Below, in pieces: positions 25,460 to 34,106 of a DNA stretch of 64,000 nt. The position numbers were made by a program, and so were the translations under genes. The notes under the pieces were generated by a model. It did not search any database. It had not been told where the DNA came from and saw only the letters and a program-made list of their open reading frames with translations. The stretch comes from Pseudomonas sp. p1(2021b) (lineage in GTDB: Bacteria > Pseudomonadota > Gammaproteobacteria > Pseudomonadales > Pseudomonadaceae). Within the stretch, counting starts at the first letter, position 1, and the number at the start of each line of letters is the position of its first letter. The stretch is from positions 1,827,001 through 1,891,000 of the forward strand of contig NZ_CP083746.1 of assembly GCF_020151015.1 (NCBI RefSeq). The letters run 5' to 3'.

Positions 25460-26119
25460 ATGGGTGAATTGATACCGCTGTTATTGCAAGGGGCCTGGAT
25501 CACCATCCAGGTCACATTCTTCGGCTCGTTGCTGGCTATCGTCGCCGCGATCCTCGCCGCCCTGGGTCGGCGCTCTTCGTGGCGGCCCTTGAGCTGGTTC
25601 TGCGTGGCCTACATCGAGCTGTTTCGCGGCACGTCGCTGCTGGTGCAGCTGTTCTGGCTGTTCTTCGTGTTGCCGTTGCCGCCGTTCAACCTGGAGCTGA
25701 GCGCCTACACCGTGGCCATCGTCGGCCTTGGGCTGCACATCGGGGCCTACGGTGCCGAGGTGATGCGCGGGGCCATAGGCGCGGTGGCCAAGGGCCAATA
25801 CGAGGCCTGCGTGGCGCTGAACATGCCACCGGCCACGCGCTTTCGCCGCGTCATCCTGCCCCAGGCGCTGCTGGCGGCGATCGCACCGGGCACCAACTTG
25901 CTGATCGAGCTGCTCAAGAACACCTCCCTGGTGTCGTTGATCACCTTGTCGGACCTGAGCTTCCGCGCCCGCCAGCTGGACCAGGCGACCTTCCAGACCC
26001 TGGAGATCTTCAGCCTGACCCTGCTGCTGTACTTTGTCCTGGCGCAGGTCATCAACTTCGCCATGCGCGGCGTCGAACGACGCCTGGGCCGCGGTCGCCT
26101 GCGGGGGAGCCTGTCATGA
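25460..26119 (+). CDS. ehuC: Ectoine/hydroxyectoine ABC transporter permease EhuC
   Basis: A 219-residue inner-membrane permease of the polar amino-acid (HisMQ) type. It has about five hydrophobic segments and the ATPase-contact EAA loop around residues 113-134 (YEACVALNMPPATRFRRVIL followed by PQAL). ELFRGTSLLVQLFWLFF near residue 51 is the typical conserved start of the TM domain. It pairs with EhuD. The stop overlaps the ehuD ATG by four bases, implying coupled translation of equimolar subunits. Confidence 0.92.
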   Translation: MGELIPLLLQGAWITIQVTFFGSLLAIVAAILAALGRRSSWRPLSWFCVAYIELFRGTSLLVQLFWLFFVLPLPPFNLELSAYTVAIVGLGLHIGAYGAEVMRGAIGAVAKGQYEACVALNMPPATRFRRVILPQALLAAIAPGTNLLIELLKNTSLVSLITLSDLSFRARQLDQATFQTLEIFSLTLLLYFVLAQVINFAMRGVERRLGRGRLRGSLS

Positions 26120-26772
26120 ACGTCTGGGACTGGAACTACGTCGCGCAGATCTTGCCCGACCTGCTGCAGGCCTCGCTCAAGACCCTGGGCATCACCCTGG
26201 TGGGCTTCATGATCGCCATCGTCCTGGGCTTGTTCCTGGCCATCGGGCGGCGCAGCCGGCAAGTGGTCATCGCCTGGCCGGTGACCCTGCTGATCGAGTT
26301 CATCCGCAGCACGCCGCTGCTGATCCAGGTGTACTTCCTGTACTACGTATTGCCCAACTATGGCGTGAACATGACCGCCATGCAGGCGGGCATCCTCGGT
26401 ATCGGCCTGCACTACGCCTGCTACATCGCCGAGGTGTACCGCGGTGGGCTGGACGCCGTGCCGCGCAGCCAGTGGGAGGCCGTGGTAGCGCTGAACTTCG
26501 CTCCCTGGACCGCCTACCGCACGATCATCCTGCCCCAGGCCGTGCGGCCGATCCTGCCGCCGCTGGGCAACTACCTGATCGCCATGCTCAAGGACACCCC
26601 GGTGTTGTCCGCCATCACCGTGGTGGAAATCATGCAGCAGGCCAAGAACGTCGGCTCCGAGAGCTTCCGCTACCTGGAGCCGATCACCCTGGTCGGTCTG
26701 TTCTTCCTGGCCTTGAGCGTCGCTCTGGCCTACCTGGTTCGGCGCCTCGAAGTGCGCCTGGAGTTACGCTAA
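26116..26772 (+). CDS. ehuD: Ectoine/hydroxyectoine ABC transporter permease EhuD
   Basis: A 218-residue HisMQ-type permease with about five membrane segments. It has EFIRSTPLLIQVYFLYYVLP near residue 58 and the EAA loop EAVVALNFAPWTAYRTIILP near 119. It begins in an ATGA overlap with ehuC and its TAA shares one base with the ATG of ehuA, so the three importer subunits are translationally linked. It is the second membrane subunit of the importer. Confidence 0.92.
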   Translation: MNVWDWNYVAQILPDLLQASLKTLGITLVGFMIAIVLGLFLAIGRRSRQVVIAWPVTLLIEFIRSTPLLIQVYFLYYVLPNYGVNMTAMQAGILGIGLHYACYIAEVYRGGLDAVPRSQWEAVVALNFAPWTAYRTIILPQAVRPILPPLGNYLIAMLKDTPVLSAITVVEIMQQAKNVGSESFRYLEPITLVGLFFLALSVALAYLVRRLEVRLELR

Positions 26773-27629
26773 TGATCGCGCCTGTCTCGAACCTCGCCAC
26801 CCTTGCCACCAGCCCCCAGCAGCGGGACCACGCCATGCCGGAACCGACCATCGCCCAGCCGATCGTCGCCTTCCGCGACGTGACCAAGCGCTACGGCAAC
26901 TTCACCGTGCTCGATGGCCTGAACCTGGAAGTCGCCCCGGGCGAAAAAGTGGCGATCATCGGCCCCAGCGGCTCGGGTAAGTCCACTCTGCTGCGTGTGC
27001 TCATGACCCTTGAAGGGATCGACCAGGGCATGATCGAGGTGGATGGCGAGTCGCTGACCCACATGCCCGGGCGCAACGGTGGCCTGGTCAGTGCCAACGA
27101 ACGCCACGTTCGCCGCGTGCGTGCGAAGATCGGCATGGTGTTCCAGAGCTTCAACCTGTTCCCGCACATGAGTGCCCTGCAGAACGTCATCGAGGCACCG
27201 GTCCAGGTGCTCGGCGTCAAGCCTGCCGAGGCCCGTGAGCGTGCCGCCGAGCTGTTGGAGATGGTAGGGCTGGGCACCAAGTTCGATCACTACCCCTCGC
27301 AGCTTTCCGGTGGCCAGCAGCAGCGCGTGGCGATCGCCCGGGCCCTGGCCATGCGACCGAAGGTGATGTTGTTCGACGAGGTGACATCGGCGCTGGACCC
27401 CGAGCTATGCGGGGAGGTCCTGAATGTGATCCGCCGGCTGGGCAGCGAGCACAACCTGACCATGCTCATGGTCACCCACCAGATGGGCTTCGCCCGTGAG
27501 TTCGCCGACCGGGTGTGCTTCTTCTACAAGGGCCAGATCCATGAACAGGGCGCGCCGGCCCAGCTTTACGAGAACCCCCAGCAGGAGCGGACCCGGGCTT
27601 TCCTGAGCGCGGTCAGGGAGGCCAACTGA
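26772..27629 (+). CDS. ehuA: Ectoine/hydroxyectoine ABC transporter ATP-binding protein
   Basis: A 285-residue ABC ATPase that powers the EhuBCD importer. Walker A is GPSGSGKST near residue 66, the Q-loop GMVFQSFNLFPHMSALQNVI near 124, the signature LSGGQQQR near 178, and Walker B VMLFDEVTSALD near 198. The ATG at 26772 overlaps the ehuD stop and has GGAG 8 nt upstream. An internal ATG at 26835 would give a more usual 264-residue protein and cannot be excluded, because residues 1-21 (MIAPVSNLATLATSPQQRDH and one more) are not part of the ATPase fold. Confidence 0.93.
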   Translation: MIAPVSNLATLATSPQQRDHAMPEPTIAQPIVAFRDVTKRYGNFTVLDGLNLEVAPGEKVAIIGPSGSGKSTLLRVLMTLEGIDQGMIEVDGESLTHMPGRNGGLVSANERHVRRVRAKIGMVFQSFNLFPHMSALQNVIEAPVQVLGVKPAEARERAAELLEMVGLGTKFDHYPSQLSGGQQQRVAIARALAMRPKVMLFDEVTSALDPELCGEVLNVIRRLGSEHNLTMLMVTHQMGFAREFADRVCFFYKGQIHEQGAPAQLYENPQQERTRAFLSAVREAN

Positions 27630-27642
27630 CGGGGTAAAGCCA

Positions 27643-27704
27643 TTCGCGGGTAATCCGCTCCTACAGGCTCAGCGCCACCTTGTGGGAGCGGGTTTACCCG
27701 CGAA
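27643..27704. repeat. REP pair between ehuA and the BCCT gene
   Basis: ttcgcgggtaatccgctcct (27643 on) and gggagcgggtttacccgcgaa (ending 27704) are facing REP units with a few mismatches, separated by a short spacer. They lie between convergent genes and probably form the shared terminator. Confidence 0.75.
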
Positions 27705-27752
27705 GCAGGCGACGCGATAGCGGCAGGGCAGCCGCTACTGCGCCGTACGACT

Positions 27753-29501
27753 TCAGAGCTCCGTGGCCTGGGCCTCGGTGTGGGCGCGCTTGGTGGAGGA
27801 TTTCTTCTCCTGCACGACGATGTAGAACTCCTCGCCATGCTTGACCGCACCGTAGAGCACGGCTTTCTCGATTAGCTCGGTGCCGCGCAGGTGGCGCAGC
27901 ATCATCGGGTCCTTGCGCAGGTCGCGGTACAGCGCCAGGCACAGCAGCACCATCACGATGACGAAGGGCAGCGACACGACGATGGTCAGGTTCTGCAGGC
28001 CCGTCAGGGCCTCGCCCGGGTTGTTCGGGTCGCCGATGGCCAGCATGATCGCCGCCACCGTGCCGGTCAGGGCGCCCCAGAAGATCACCGTGGCACGAGA
28101 CGGGTCGGTGGTGCCGCGCTCGGACAGCGTGCCCATCACCAGGGAGGCGGCGTCTGCGCCGGAGACGAAGAAAATACCCACCAGGACCATCACCAGTACC
28201 GAGGTCACCGAGGCCCACGGGTAGCTTTCCAGCAACTGGTACAGCGCATGGTTGCTGTTCACCGCGCCATTGACCAGCTGGTAGGTGCCTTCCTGCAGGG
28301 CGTCGATGCCGGCGCCGCCGAAGACGGTAAACCAGATCAGGCTCACCAGGCTCGGTACCAGCAGCACGCCGGTGACGAACTGGCGGATGGTGCGGCCGCG
28401 GCTGATGCGGGCGATGAACATGCCCACGAACGGTGTCCAGGAGATCCACCATGCCCAGTAGAACACGGTCCAGCCGGCCAGCCAGTTGTCCATCTGTTCG
28501 CCGCCGCTGGCACTGGTGCGGGCCATCATCTGCGGCAGCATTTCGATGTAGACGCCGATGGAGGTCGGCAGCAGGTTCAACATCAGCAGGGTCGGGCCGA
28601 CGATGAAGGTGAACAGCGCCAGCGCCAGGGCCAGCACCATGTTGGTGTTGGACAGCCACTGGATGCCCTTGCCGATGCCCGAGACCGCCGAGGCGACGAA
28701 AGCCACGGTGAGCAGGGTGATGATCGAGATGTAGAAGATCTTGCCCGGGTGTTCGATCCAGCCGTTGTACTCCAGGCCGCCGGCGATCTGCAGGGCGCCC
28801 AGGCCCAGCGAGGCGGCCGAGCCGAACAGGGTGGCGAAGATCGCCATCATGTCGATCAGGCGGCCGATGGGGCCGTTGGCGTGGCGGCCGATCAACGGGC
28901 GGAATGCCGTGGAGATCAGTTGCGAACGCCCGCGGCGGAAGGTGCCGTAGGCGATCACCAGGCCGACGATCGCATACATGGCCCAGGGGTGCAGGGTCCA
29001 ATGGAACAGCGTGGTGGCCATGGCCACCTGCATCGCCTCGCTGCTTTGCGCCGCGGCGGTGCCGGGCGGCGGGGACACATAGTGCGACAGCGGTTCGGCC
29101 ACGCCGAAGAACATCAGGCCAATGCCCATGCCGGCGCTGAACATCATCGCCACCCACGACACGGTACGAAACTCGGGGCGTTCGCCATCACGCCCCAGCG
29201 GCACCTTGCCGTAGCGGCTCGCCGCCAGCCAGAGCACGAACACCACGAACAGCGTGGAAGTGAGGACGAAGAACCAACCGAAGTTGACGATGACCCAGGA
29301 CTGGGCCGTGGAGGCGCTGGCCGCGAGGCTTGCCTGGCTGACGAAGCCCCATATGACGAATGCGATTGCGAGGATGCTGGTGATGCCGAAGACGATCCAG
29401 TCGATCTTGCCTTCCAAGTGACGATCCCGTTTGGCCTCTTCGGTCTGCGAAGGGTCCGTCACGCCAAGCGCGAGGGTTTCAACGTTCTCTTCCGTTGCCA
29501 T
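27753..29501 (-). CDS. BCCT family betaine/carnitine/choline-type transporter
   Basis: A 582-residue inner-membrane sodium- or proton-coupled solute carrier with about 12 hydrophobic segments. The glycine-rich TM3 motif GMGIGLMFFGVAEPL is near residue 124. The aromatic TM8 signature FYWAWWISWTPFVGMFIARI is near 350, with SRGRTIRQFV following. Substrates in the family are choline, glycine betaine, carnitine or ectoine. Its place beside the ectoine cluster suggests a compatible solute, though it is convergent with ehuA and could be independent. The C-terminal cytoplasmic tail is short (~60 residues), unlike osmosensing BetT proteins with long tails. Confidence 0.9.
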   Translation of the reverse strand: MATEENVETLALGVTDPSQTEEAKRDRHLEGKIDWIVFGITSILAIAFVIWGFVSQASLAASASTAQSWVIVNFGWFFVLTSTLFVVFVLWLAASRYGKVPLGRDGERPEFRTVSWVAMMFSAGMGIGLMFFGVAEPLSHYVSPPPGTAAAQSSEAMQVAMATTLFHWTLHPWAMYAIVGLVIAYGTFRRGRSQLISTAFRPLIGRHANGPIGRLIDMMAIFATLFGSAASLGLGALQIAGGLEYNGWIEHPGKIFYISIITLLTVAFVASAVSGIGKGIQWLSNTNMVLALALALFTFIVGPTLLMLNLLPTSIGVYIEMLPQMMARTSASGGEQMDNWLAGWTVFYWAWWISWTPFVGMFIARISRGRTIRQFVTGVLLVPSLVSLIWFTVFGGAGIDALQEGTYQLVNGAVNSNHALYQLLESYPWASVTSVLVMVLVGIFFVSGADAASLVMGTLSERGTTDPSRATVIFWGALTGTVAAIMLAIGDPNNPGEALTGLQNLTIVVSLPFVIVMVLLCLALYRDLRKDPMMLRHLRGTELIEKAVLYGAVKHGEEFYIVVQEKKSSTKRAHTEAQATEL

Positions 29502-29764
29502 AGTGTAATAACGCCCCTTTGGTGGGTGCCTTGCCGCTGCAGGTTGTAGTTTTTTTAAGCGTGCCGCTGTGCGTCGACAGCCGCCCCGGAACCAGGCCGT
29601 GCTGTCGAGGCGGGATTATCCTGCTGAAAAAAGGGGGCTTCCTGTCCCAAGACCGTCCTGACACGTCCTTGTAACGACGCCCTGGCCGGCTGTCGATTTG
29701 GCCGTGCGCCGTTCGACCATGAGCAGGGGCGGCCTATCGGCGGCCCAGAACTGGAGATCACACC

Positions 29765-30382
29765 ATGCGCAAGCTCATCGTTGCCGCATTCGTTTCGCTC
29801 GATGGCGTCATGCAGGCCCCTGGCGGTCCGAGCGAAGACCTGAGCGGCGGGTTCCGTTTCGGCGGCTGGCTCGTGCCCTATGCCGACCAGGCCTTCGGCC
29901 AGGCCATCGATGCGTTGTTCGCCGAGCCGTTCGAGCTGCTGCTGGGGCGGCGCACCTACGACATCTTCGCTGGCTACTGGCCGCGTATCGGCGCCGAGTC
30001 GAGCGATCACATGATCGCCGAGGTGTTCAACCGTATCCCCAAGCATGTGGCCACCCACCACCCCGCAACCCTGGAATGGCACAACAGCCATGGGCTGCAG
30101 GGCGATGTCCGGGAGGCCATAGGCGCGCTCAAGCGGCAAGCGGGCGACCGTTTGCTGACCCAGGGCAGCAGTGAGCTGGTGCAGCAGCTGCTGGCGGCGG
30201 GGCTGGTGGATGAGTTGCTGCTGATGGTTCACCCGGTCCTGCTCGGGGCGGGCAAGCGGCTGTTTGGCGACGATGCCCAGCCGGCAGCCTTTAGCCTGGC
30301 GGACTCGACCGCGACGCCGAGCGGCGTGCTCATCAGCCGCTATGTGCGCAGCGGCGAGGTGCGCACTGGGTCGTTCGACTAG
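29765..30382 (+). CDS. Dihydrofolate reductase family protein (RibD C-terminal type)
   Basis: A 205-residue protein of the RibD C-terminal/bacterial bifunctional deaminase-reductase family, small cytoplasmic NADPH-dependent reductases of mostly unknown substrate. It shows the typical start MRKLIVAAFVSLDGVMQAPG, then LLLGRRTYDIFAGYWP near residues 58-73, and the C-terminal LLLMVHPVLLGAGKRLFGD near 150. GGAG lies 8 nt before the ATG. The 263-bp gap upstream carries the presumed promoters of this gene and of the divergent BCCT gene; I see no other element in it. Confidence 0.9.
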   Translation: MRKLIVAAFVSLDGVMQAPGGPSEDLSGGFRFGGWLVPYADQAFGQAIDALFAEPFELLLGRRTYDIFAGYWPRIGAESSDHMIAEVFNRIPKHVATHHPATLEWHNSHGLQGDVREAIGALKRQAGDRLLTQGSSELVQQLLAAGLVDELLLMVHPVLLGAGKRLFGDDAQPAAFSLADSTATPSGVLISRYVRSGEVRTGSFD

Positions 30383-30409
30383 CGCCGGTGAGGAAGCAGG
30401 GCGGCTGCA

Positions 30410-30578
30410 GGACAGCCCATCGCAGGCTGTCGCCAGCTCTCATAGAACAACGTATAACTCATTGATTTGACAAGGCCTGTAGGAGCGGGCTTGTCCCGCG
30501 ATCAAGGGCGAAGCCCTTGCCATACAGCCGCGGCGGCTGGGCCGGCCCAATCGCGGGACAAGTCGGACCGCCGCACCG
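30410..30578. repeat. Cluster of two REP classes
   Basis: One unit of the ctggcgacagcctgcgatgg class (minus orientation, about 30414-30440) is followed by a gtaggagcgggcttgtcccg unit at 30479-30502 and a partial inverted copy at about 30550-30564. The two classes side by side suggest repeated insertion in this 284-bp gap. Confidence 0.65.
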
Positions 30579-30611
30579 CCACTCCGGCGATCGGGCCCGG
30601 TGGCCCAGTGC

Positions 30612-30644
30612 AAAAAAAAAAAGCCGCACCTTGTCAGATGCGGC
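30612..30644 (-). terminator. Rho-independent terminator of the glycine-rich protein gene
   Basis: On the minus strand gccgca-loop-tgcggc (30644-30639 pairing with 30628-30623, 10-nt loop) is followed by a run of eleven T residues (30622-30612). It lies 23 bp beyond the stop of the gene at 30667-31074 and is the clearest intrinsic terminator in the window. Confidence 0.88.
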
Positions 30645-30666
30645 TTTGTCGAGCAGGCCTCTGGCC

Positions 30667-31074
30667 TTAGCGGTCGTTCTTGGTGGAGGAGTCCACCGCG
30701 TTCGACAGCCCTTTGCTGTTGTGCGTACCCGGCGTGGTGCCGGAGATCGCAGTGGCTTTGGTCAGGCCGCGGGTGTCTTTCGACTGGGCGATGCCGGAGG
30801 TGGCAGTGCCGTGGCCTTTGCTGTCGTTACGGTCCTGACCATAATGGTTGCCGCTCAGGCCGTGGTCACGGGACGCCTTGCCGGCATGCCCGTCGGATTT
30901 GCCCAGGCCCAGGCCACCGTCACCATGCCCAGCCCCCAGGCCGCCGCCGTGTCCACCACCGCCGCCACCGCCTTTGGCATAAGCCGACGCGATCGGGGAC
31001 ATCTCAGCAGGCAGGAAGGCTGTGGTGCCCAATACCAGTGCAAAAGCAGCCACGGCAGCCAGGGTTTTCTTCAT
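30667..31074 (-). CDS. Small secreted Gly/His-rich protein of unknown function
   Basis: A 135-residue protein with a signal peptide (MKKTLAAVAAFALVLGTTAF, likely cleaved before or at SAYAKGG near residue 34). The mature part is a glycine-rich stretch with interspersed His and Asp (GGGGGGGHGGGLGAGHGDGG), then a polar Ser/Thr/Asn tail with no cysteine. I know no function; similar low-complexity secreted proteins are common in Pseudomonas. It lies 97 bp downstream of the siderophore operon on the same strand and has its own terminator. Whether it is part of that transcript cannot be told. Confidence 0.75.
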   Translation of the reverse strand: MKKTLAAVAAFALVLGTTAFLPAEMSPIASAYAKGGGGGGGHGGGLGAGHGDGGLGLGKSDGHAGKASRDHGLSGNHYGQDRNDSKGHGTATSGIAQSKDTRGLTKATAISGTTPGTHNSKGLSNAVDSSTKNDR

Positions 31075-31170
31075 GATTTAAACGCCTCCAGGGGCGAGTG
31101 TTGTGATGTGCCCTATGGACAGGTCGCGGCGACTTTCGTTCAAAGCCGCCCGACGAAATAAGCAGCCTGG

Positions 31171-32355
31171 TCAATCCTCCAGGAAGACCATGCGCGGCGG
31201 TGCGTGCATGAGGAAATCGCGGTGGGAGATATTCCAGGCATAGGCACCGGCCAGGGTGAACACCAGCAGGTCGCCGACCGCCAGTGCCGGGATCGGCTGG
31301 CGACGGGCCAGCACGTCCTTGGGCGTGCACAACTGGCCGACCAGAGTGACGGTCTGTTCCTCTATTTCCGCGCGCTGCTCGCCCCGCACCACCACGAACG
31401 GGTGGTCGTGCCCCTGGGCTGCCGGGGTGCGGAAATGGTGGGTACCGCCGCGGGCGATGGCGAAGTACTCGCCGTGGTTGCGCTTGATGTCCAGCACTTC
31501 CATCGCGTAGTAGCCACAGGGCGCGGCGATGTAGCGGCCGATTTCGAAGCGCAGGCGCACATCCGCCATGCCTTCCTCGGCCACCAACTGGTGCAGGGCA
31601 TCGCAGAAGCCTGGCCAGTCGAAGGCGCCGTGCGGGTCCCGGTAGTCGATGCCCATGCCGCCCCCGACGTTCAGCAGTGTGAGCGGCAACTGAGCGTCCT
31701 GGGCGATGCGGCGGAAGGTGCGGCAGTAGGCGCGGATCAACTGCAGGTGGGCCGCCACGTCGAGCTGGTGGGAGAGCAGGTGGAAGTGCAGGCCCTTGAG
31801 GGTGAGCAACGGTTCCTCGCGCAGCACGGCCAGGGCCTGGTCGAGCGCTTCTTCATCGAGCCCGAAGGGGGTCGGCTTGCCGCCCATCACCAGGCGGCTG
31901 TCAGGGGCTTCGTCGAGTTTCAGGTTCAGGCGCAGCAGCAACGGGATAGCTTGACCGGTTCGCCGGGCCAGGGCTGCCAGGCGGCGTAACTCATGCAGGC
32001 TTTCCACATGGAAGGCGTCGAGGTCGCCGGCCAGGGCGGCTTCCAGCTCGCTTTCCAGCTTGCCGGGGCCGCCGAAGATCAACGGGTGCCCGGGGCAGTG
32101 TTGGCGCAGCCAGGCCAGCTCGCCGCCGGACGCCGCCTCGAAGCCATCGACCAGTGGCGCCAAGGTGCGTAGCACCGCAGCCTCCGGGTTGGCCTTGGCG
32201 GCATAGAACAGTTCGCAGTTGGCTGGCAGCGCGGCGCGCATGTCGCGTACCCGCTCGCGTAGGGCCGGCAGGTCGTAGAGATAGGCGCAGACCGGTTCCT
32301 GCTGCTCGCGGCGCAGGTCGGCGAGGGCATGGCTGATACGCGGTGGCAGGGTCAT
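31171..32355 (-). CDS. pvsE: PLP-dependent decarboxylase of the vibrioferrin-type pathway
   Basis: A 394-residue fold-type III (alanine racemase/ornithine decarboxylase-like) PLP enzyme. The PLP lysine is in ELFYAAKANPEAAVL near residue 51, and LLNVGGGMGIDY near 216 contacts the phosphate. GQLCTPKDVLARRQP near 335 and the C-terminal GAYAWNISHRDFLMH are typical of siderophore decarboxylases. In vibrioferrin synthesis PvsE supplies the ethanolamine unit by decarboxylating a serine-derived moiety. The ATG overlaps the pvsD stop by four bases (ATGA). It is the last gene of the operon. The assignment rests on both fold and gene order. Confidence 0.88.
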   Translation of the reverse strand: MTLPPRISHALADLRREQQEPVCAYLYDLPALRERVRDMRAALPANCELFYAAKANPEAAVLRTLAPLVDGFEAASGGELAWLRQHCPGHPLIFGGPGKLESELEAALAGDLDAFHVESLHELRRLAALARRTGQAIPLLLRLNLKLDEAPDSRLVMGGKPTPFGLDEEALDQALAVLREEPLLTLKGLHFHLLSHQLDVAAHLQLIRAYCRTFRRIAQDAQLPLTLLNVGGGMGIDYRDPHGAFDWPGFCDALHQLVAEEGMADVRLRFEIGRYIAAPCGYYAMEVLDIKRNHGEYFAIARGGTHHFRTPAAQGHDHPFVVVRGEQRAEIEEQTVTLVGQLCTPKDVLARRQPIPALAVGDLLVFTLAGAYAWNISHRDFLMHAPPRMVFLED

Positions 32356-34106
32356 GCGCGGGCTCCGTGGAACAGGGGGTTGGGCAGGGCGGTGTAACCG
32401 GCTTCGCGGTCGGCGCGCTGCAGCAGGCGGGTCATGAAGTTCTCCTTGCTGGGCAGGGTGGCGCCGGCACACAGTTCGCTGAGTTCGGCCGGGTTGCCCA
32501 AGTGTTCGCACTGCGCTTGCAGTTGCTGGCCGAGCTGGGTCCATAGGCGTTTCTCCAGCGCCGCGTCGCCGTCGGCGAGGTGGAACAGGGCCTCGCCCAG
32601 GTTGTTGACCAGCGAGCAGTAGGCAACACGTTTCCAGGCTTTTTCCGGGCTGTAGTACAGCGAGGCGCGGGTGCGCTCGTCGAGGTCGGCCAGGCGCTGC
32701 TCGGGCCAGTGCCCGGCCACCAGCTTGGTGCCTTCCAGGTCGCGTACCCACACCCGGCAGGGCAGGCCGTCCTCGTCGAAGCCCAGCAAGGTGTTCTGCA
32801 GGTGCGGCTCGAGCACCACGCCTTGGCGGTACAGGCAATGCAATACGCCGCCGAGCAACAGCCCGGCATAACGCTCCAGCCACAGGGCGGCGGCTTCCTC
32901 GCGGCTCAGGCCCAGGCGGGCGGCGCACTGGCGCAGGCGCGACGCGCACATGCCGTGGCCATCCAGGCCCCAGGTGAACAGGGCCATGGCCACTTGCGGC
33001 TGGAAGGCCTCGCGGCTGGCGGCATCGAAGTTGCTGCGATAGAGAATGCCGAAGCATTCGGTCACCTCGCGGGCCTCTTCGGCGCTGCCCAGGGCGCTCA
33101 GGTCAAGGGTGCTGGCCGCCGGTTCCGGCATCAGGGCGAAGCCGGGCTGGTGGACGGCCAGGTCGGCCATGGCCGGTTGCAGCAGGTGGGTCAGGGCGAC
33201 GGCGCTGTCGAGCTCGTACCAGGCATTCTTGCGGATGCAGTTGGTCAGGCGCACATGCACCGAGAACTTGAGGAAGTAGGCCAGCTCCGGGTGGTAGAGG
33301 GTGCGCACCGAGGAGGTCGGGTACAGCGGTACGCCGCGCGCGCCCTTGTAGGTCATCAGGCCCTGGGCCATGGCCCGCTGCACCAGCGGGTTGGCCAGGA
33401 TGCGCTCCACCTCCCACGGGTGGCAGGGGTAGAGGTTGTCCTCGCCGCAGAGCTGGCGCAGGGTCGGGCGTGGGTCTTCGCCCAGGTGGCGCACCAGGGA
33501 GGGGGCCACTTCGAACCAGTGCAGCGAGAACTGTGCGCCCACTTCCGGCGAGCAGGCCAGCAGGTCGTCCAGGCTTACGCCTTCGCGGCTCTTGGGGGTG
33601 GGGTGCAGGGCATGGCCCCATACCTGGTGCTGCTCGGAGCGCAGCAGGCTGTCGGCGGGTTGGTGGTGGGCCGGGACCGCGTGGCGCAAGAAGGTCTGGG
33701 TGATGCTCAGGCTGTTGTTGATCTGCTGCATCAGCTCGCCGTGACGCTCGGCGCAGGTCAAAGGCGCCAGCAGCAATTGGGCCAGCTCCAGGGCACCCAG
33801 GGGGCGCCAGCCATGGCCGTTGCCCTTGAAATAGGGCGCGCTGGTGAAGCGGCAGCGCCCCAGCACACTGGTGCGGTCGGCGGCCAGGGCCAGGCGCCCG
33901 CCAGGCAGGGTGATGCAGATGCGCTGGCCGGCGAGCTGGCGCAGGCTCATGGGCAGGTCGTGGCCCTGAGCGTCGAGGCAGGCCTCGCCACGGGGCAGGG
34001 CGTATTCGCGCAGGTAGCAGTTGAGCAGGCACTCGATGGCGTGCCGCTGGGCGTCACCGGCCAGGGCGTGTTCCTGCAGGGATGGGTAATCGATGGCCAG
34101 GGTCAT
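32352..34106 (-). CDS. pvsD: NIS siderophore synthetase (IucA/IucC family), PvsD-like
   Basis: A 584-residue NRPS-independent siderophore synthetase, which adenylates a carboxylate (typically citrate) and joins it to an amine or alcohol. Family motifs seen are NLYPCHPWEVERILANPLVQ near residue 225, LYPTSSVRTLYHPELAYFLK near 260, HVRLTNCIRKN near 281, and VVLEPHLQNTLLGFDEDGLP near 430. The C-terminal FhuF-like region is intact. It starts in an ATGA overlap with the exporter gene and ends in one with pvsE. The specific step (citrate plus serine in the vibrioferrin scheme) is inferred from the order of genes. Confidence 0.9.
   Translation of the reverse strand: MTLAIDYPSLQEHALAGDAQRHAIECLLNCYLREYALPRGEACLDAQGHDLPMSLRQLAGQRICITLPGGRLALAADRTSVLGRCRFTSAPYFKGNGHGWRPLGALELAQLLLAPLTCAERHGELMQQINNSLSITQTFLRHAVPAHHQPADSLLRSEQHQVWGHALHPTPKSREGVSLDDLLACSPEVGAQFSLHWFEVAPSLVRHLGEDPRPTLRQLCGEDNLYPCHPWEVERILANPLVQRAMAQGLMTYKGARGVPLYPTSSVRTLYHPELAYFLKFSVHVRLTNCIRKNAWYELDSAVALTHLLQPAMADLAVHQPGFALMPEPAASTLDLSALGSAEEAREVTECFGILYRSNFDAASREAFQPQVAMALFTWGLDGHGMCASRLRQCAARLGLSREEAAALWLERYAGLLLGGVLHCLYRQGVVLEPHLQNTLLGFDEDGLPCRVWVRDLEGTKLVAGHWPEQRLADLDERTRASLYYSPEKAWKRVAYCSLVNNLGEALFHLADGDAALEKRLWTQLGQQLQAQCEHLGNPAELSELCAGATLPSKENFMTRLLQRADREAGYTALPNPLFHGARA

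Noticed and set aside
27891..29549. 552-residue open frame opposite the BCCT gene
   Set aside because: It mirrors a clear membrane carrier gene; the frame is rich in His, Gln and Gly with no hydrophobic pattern or motif.
30612..30622. Homopolymer run as a possible slippage site in a gene
   Set aside because: It is the T-tract of an intrinsic terminator on the minus strand and lies outside any coding region.
31171..33057. 628-residue reading of pvsE with a long N-terminal extension
   Set aside because: The first ~234 residues lie in the wrong frame of pvsD and look like shadow sequence; the ATGA overlap at 32352-32355 marks the real start.
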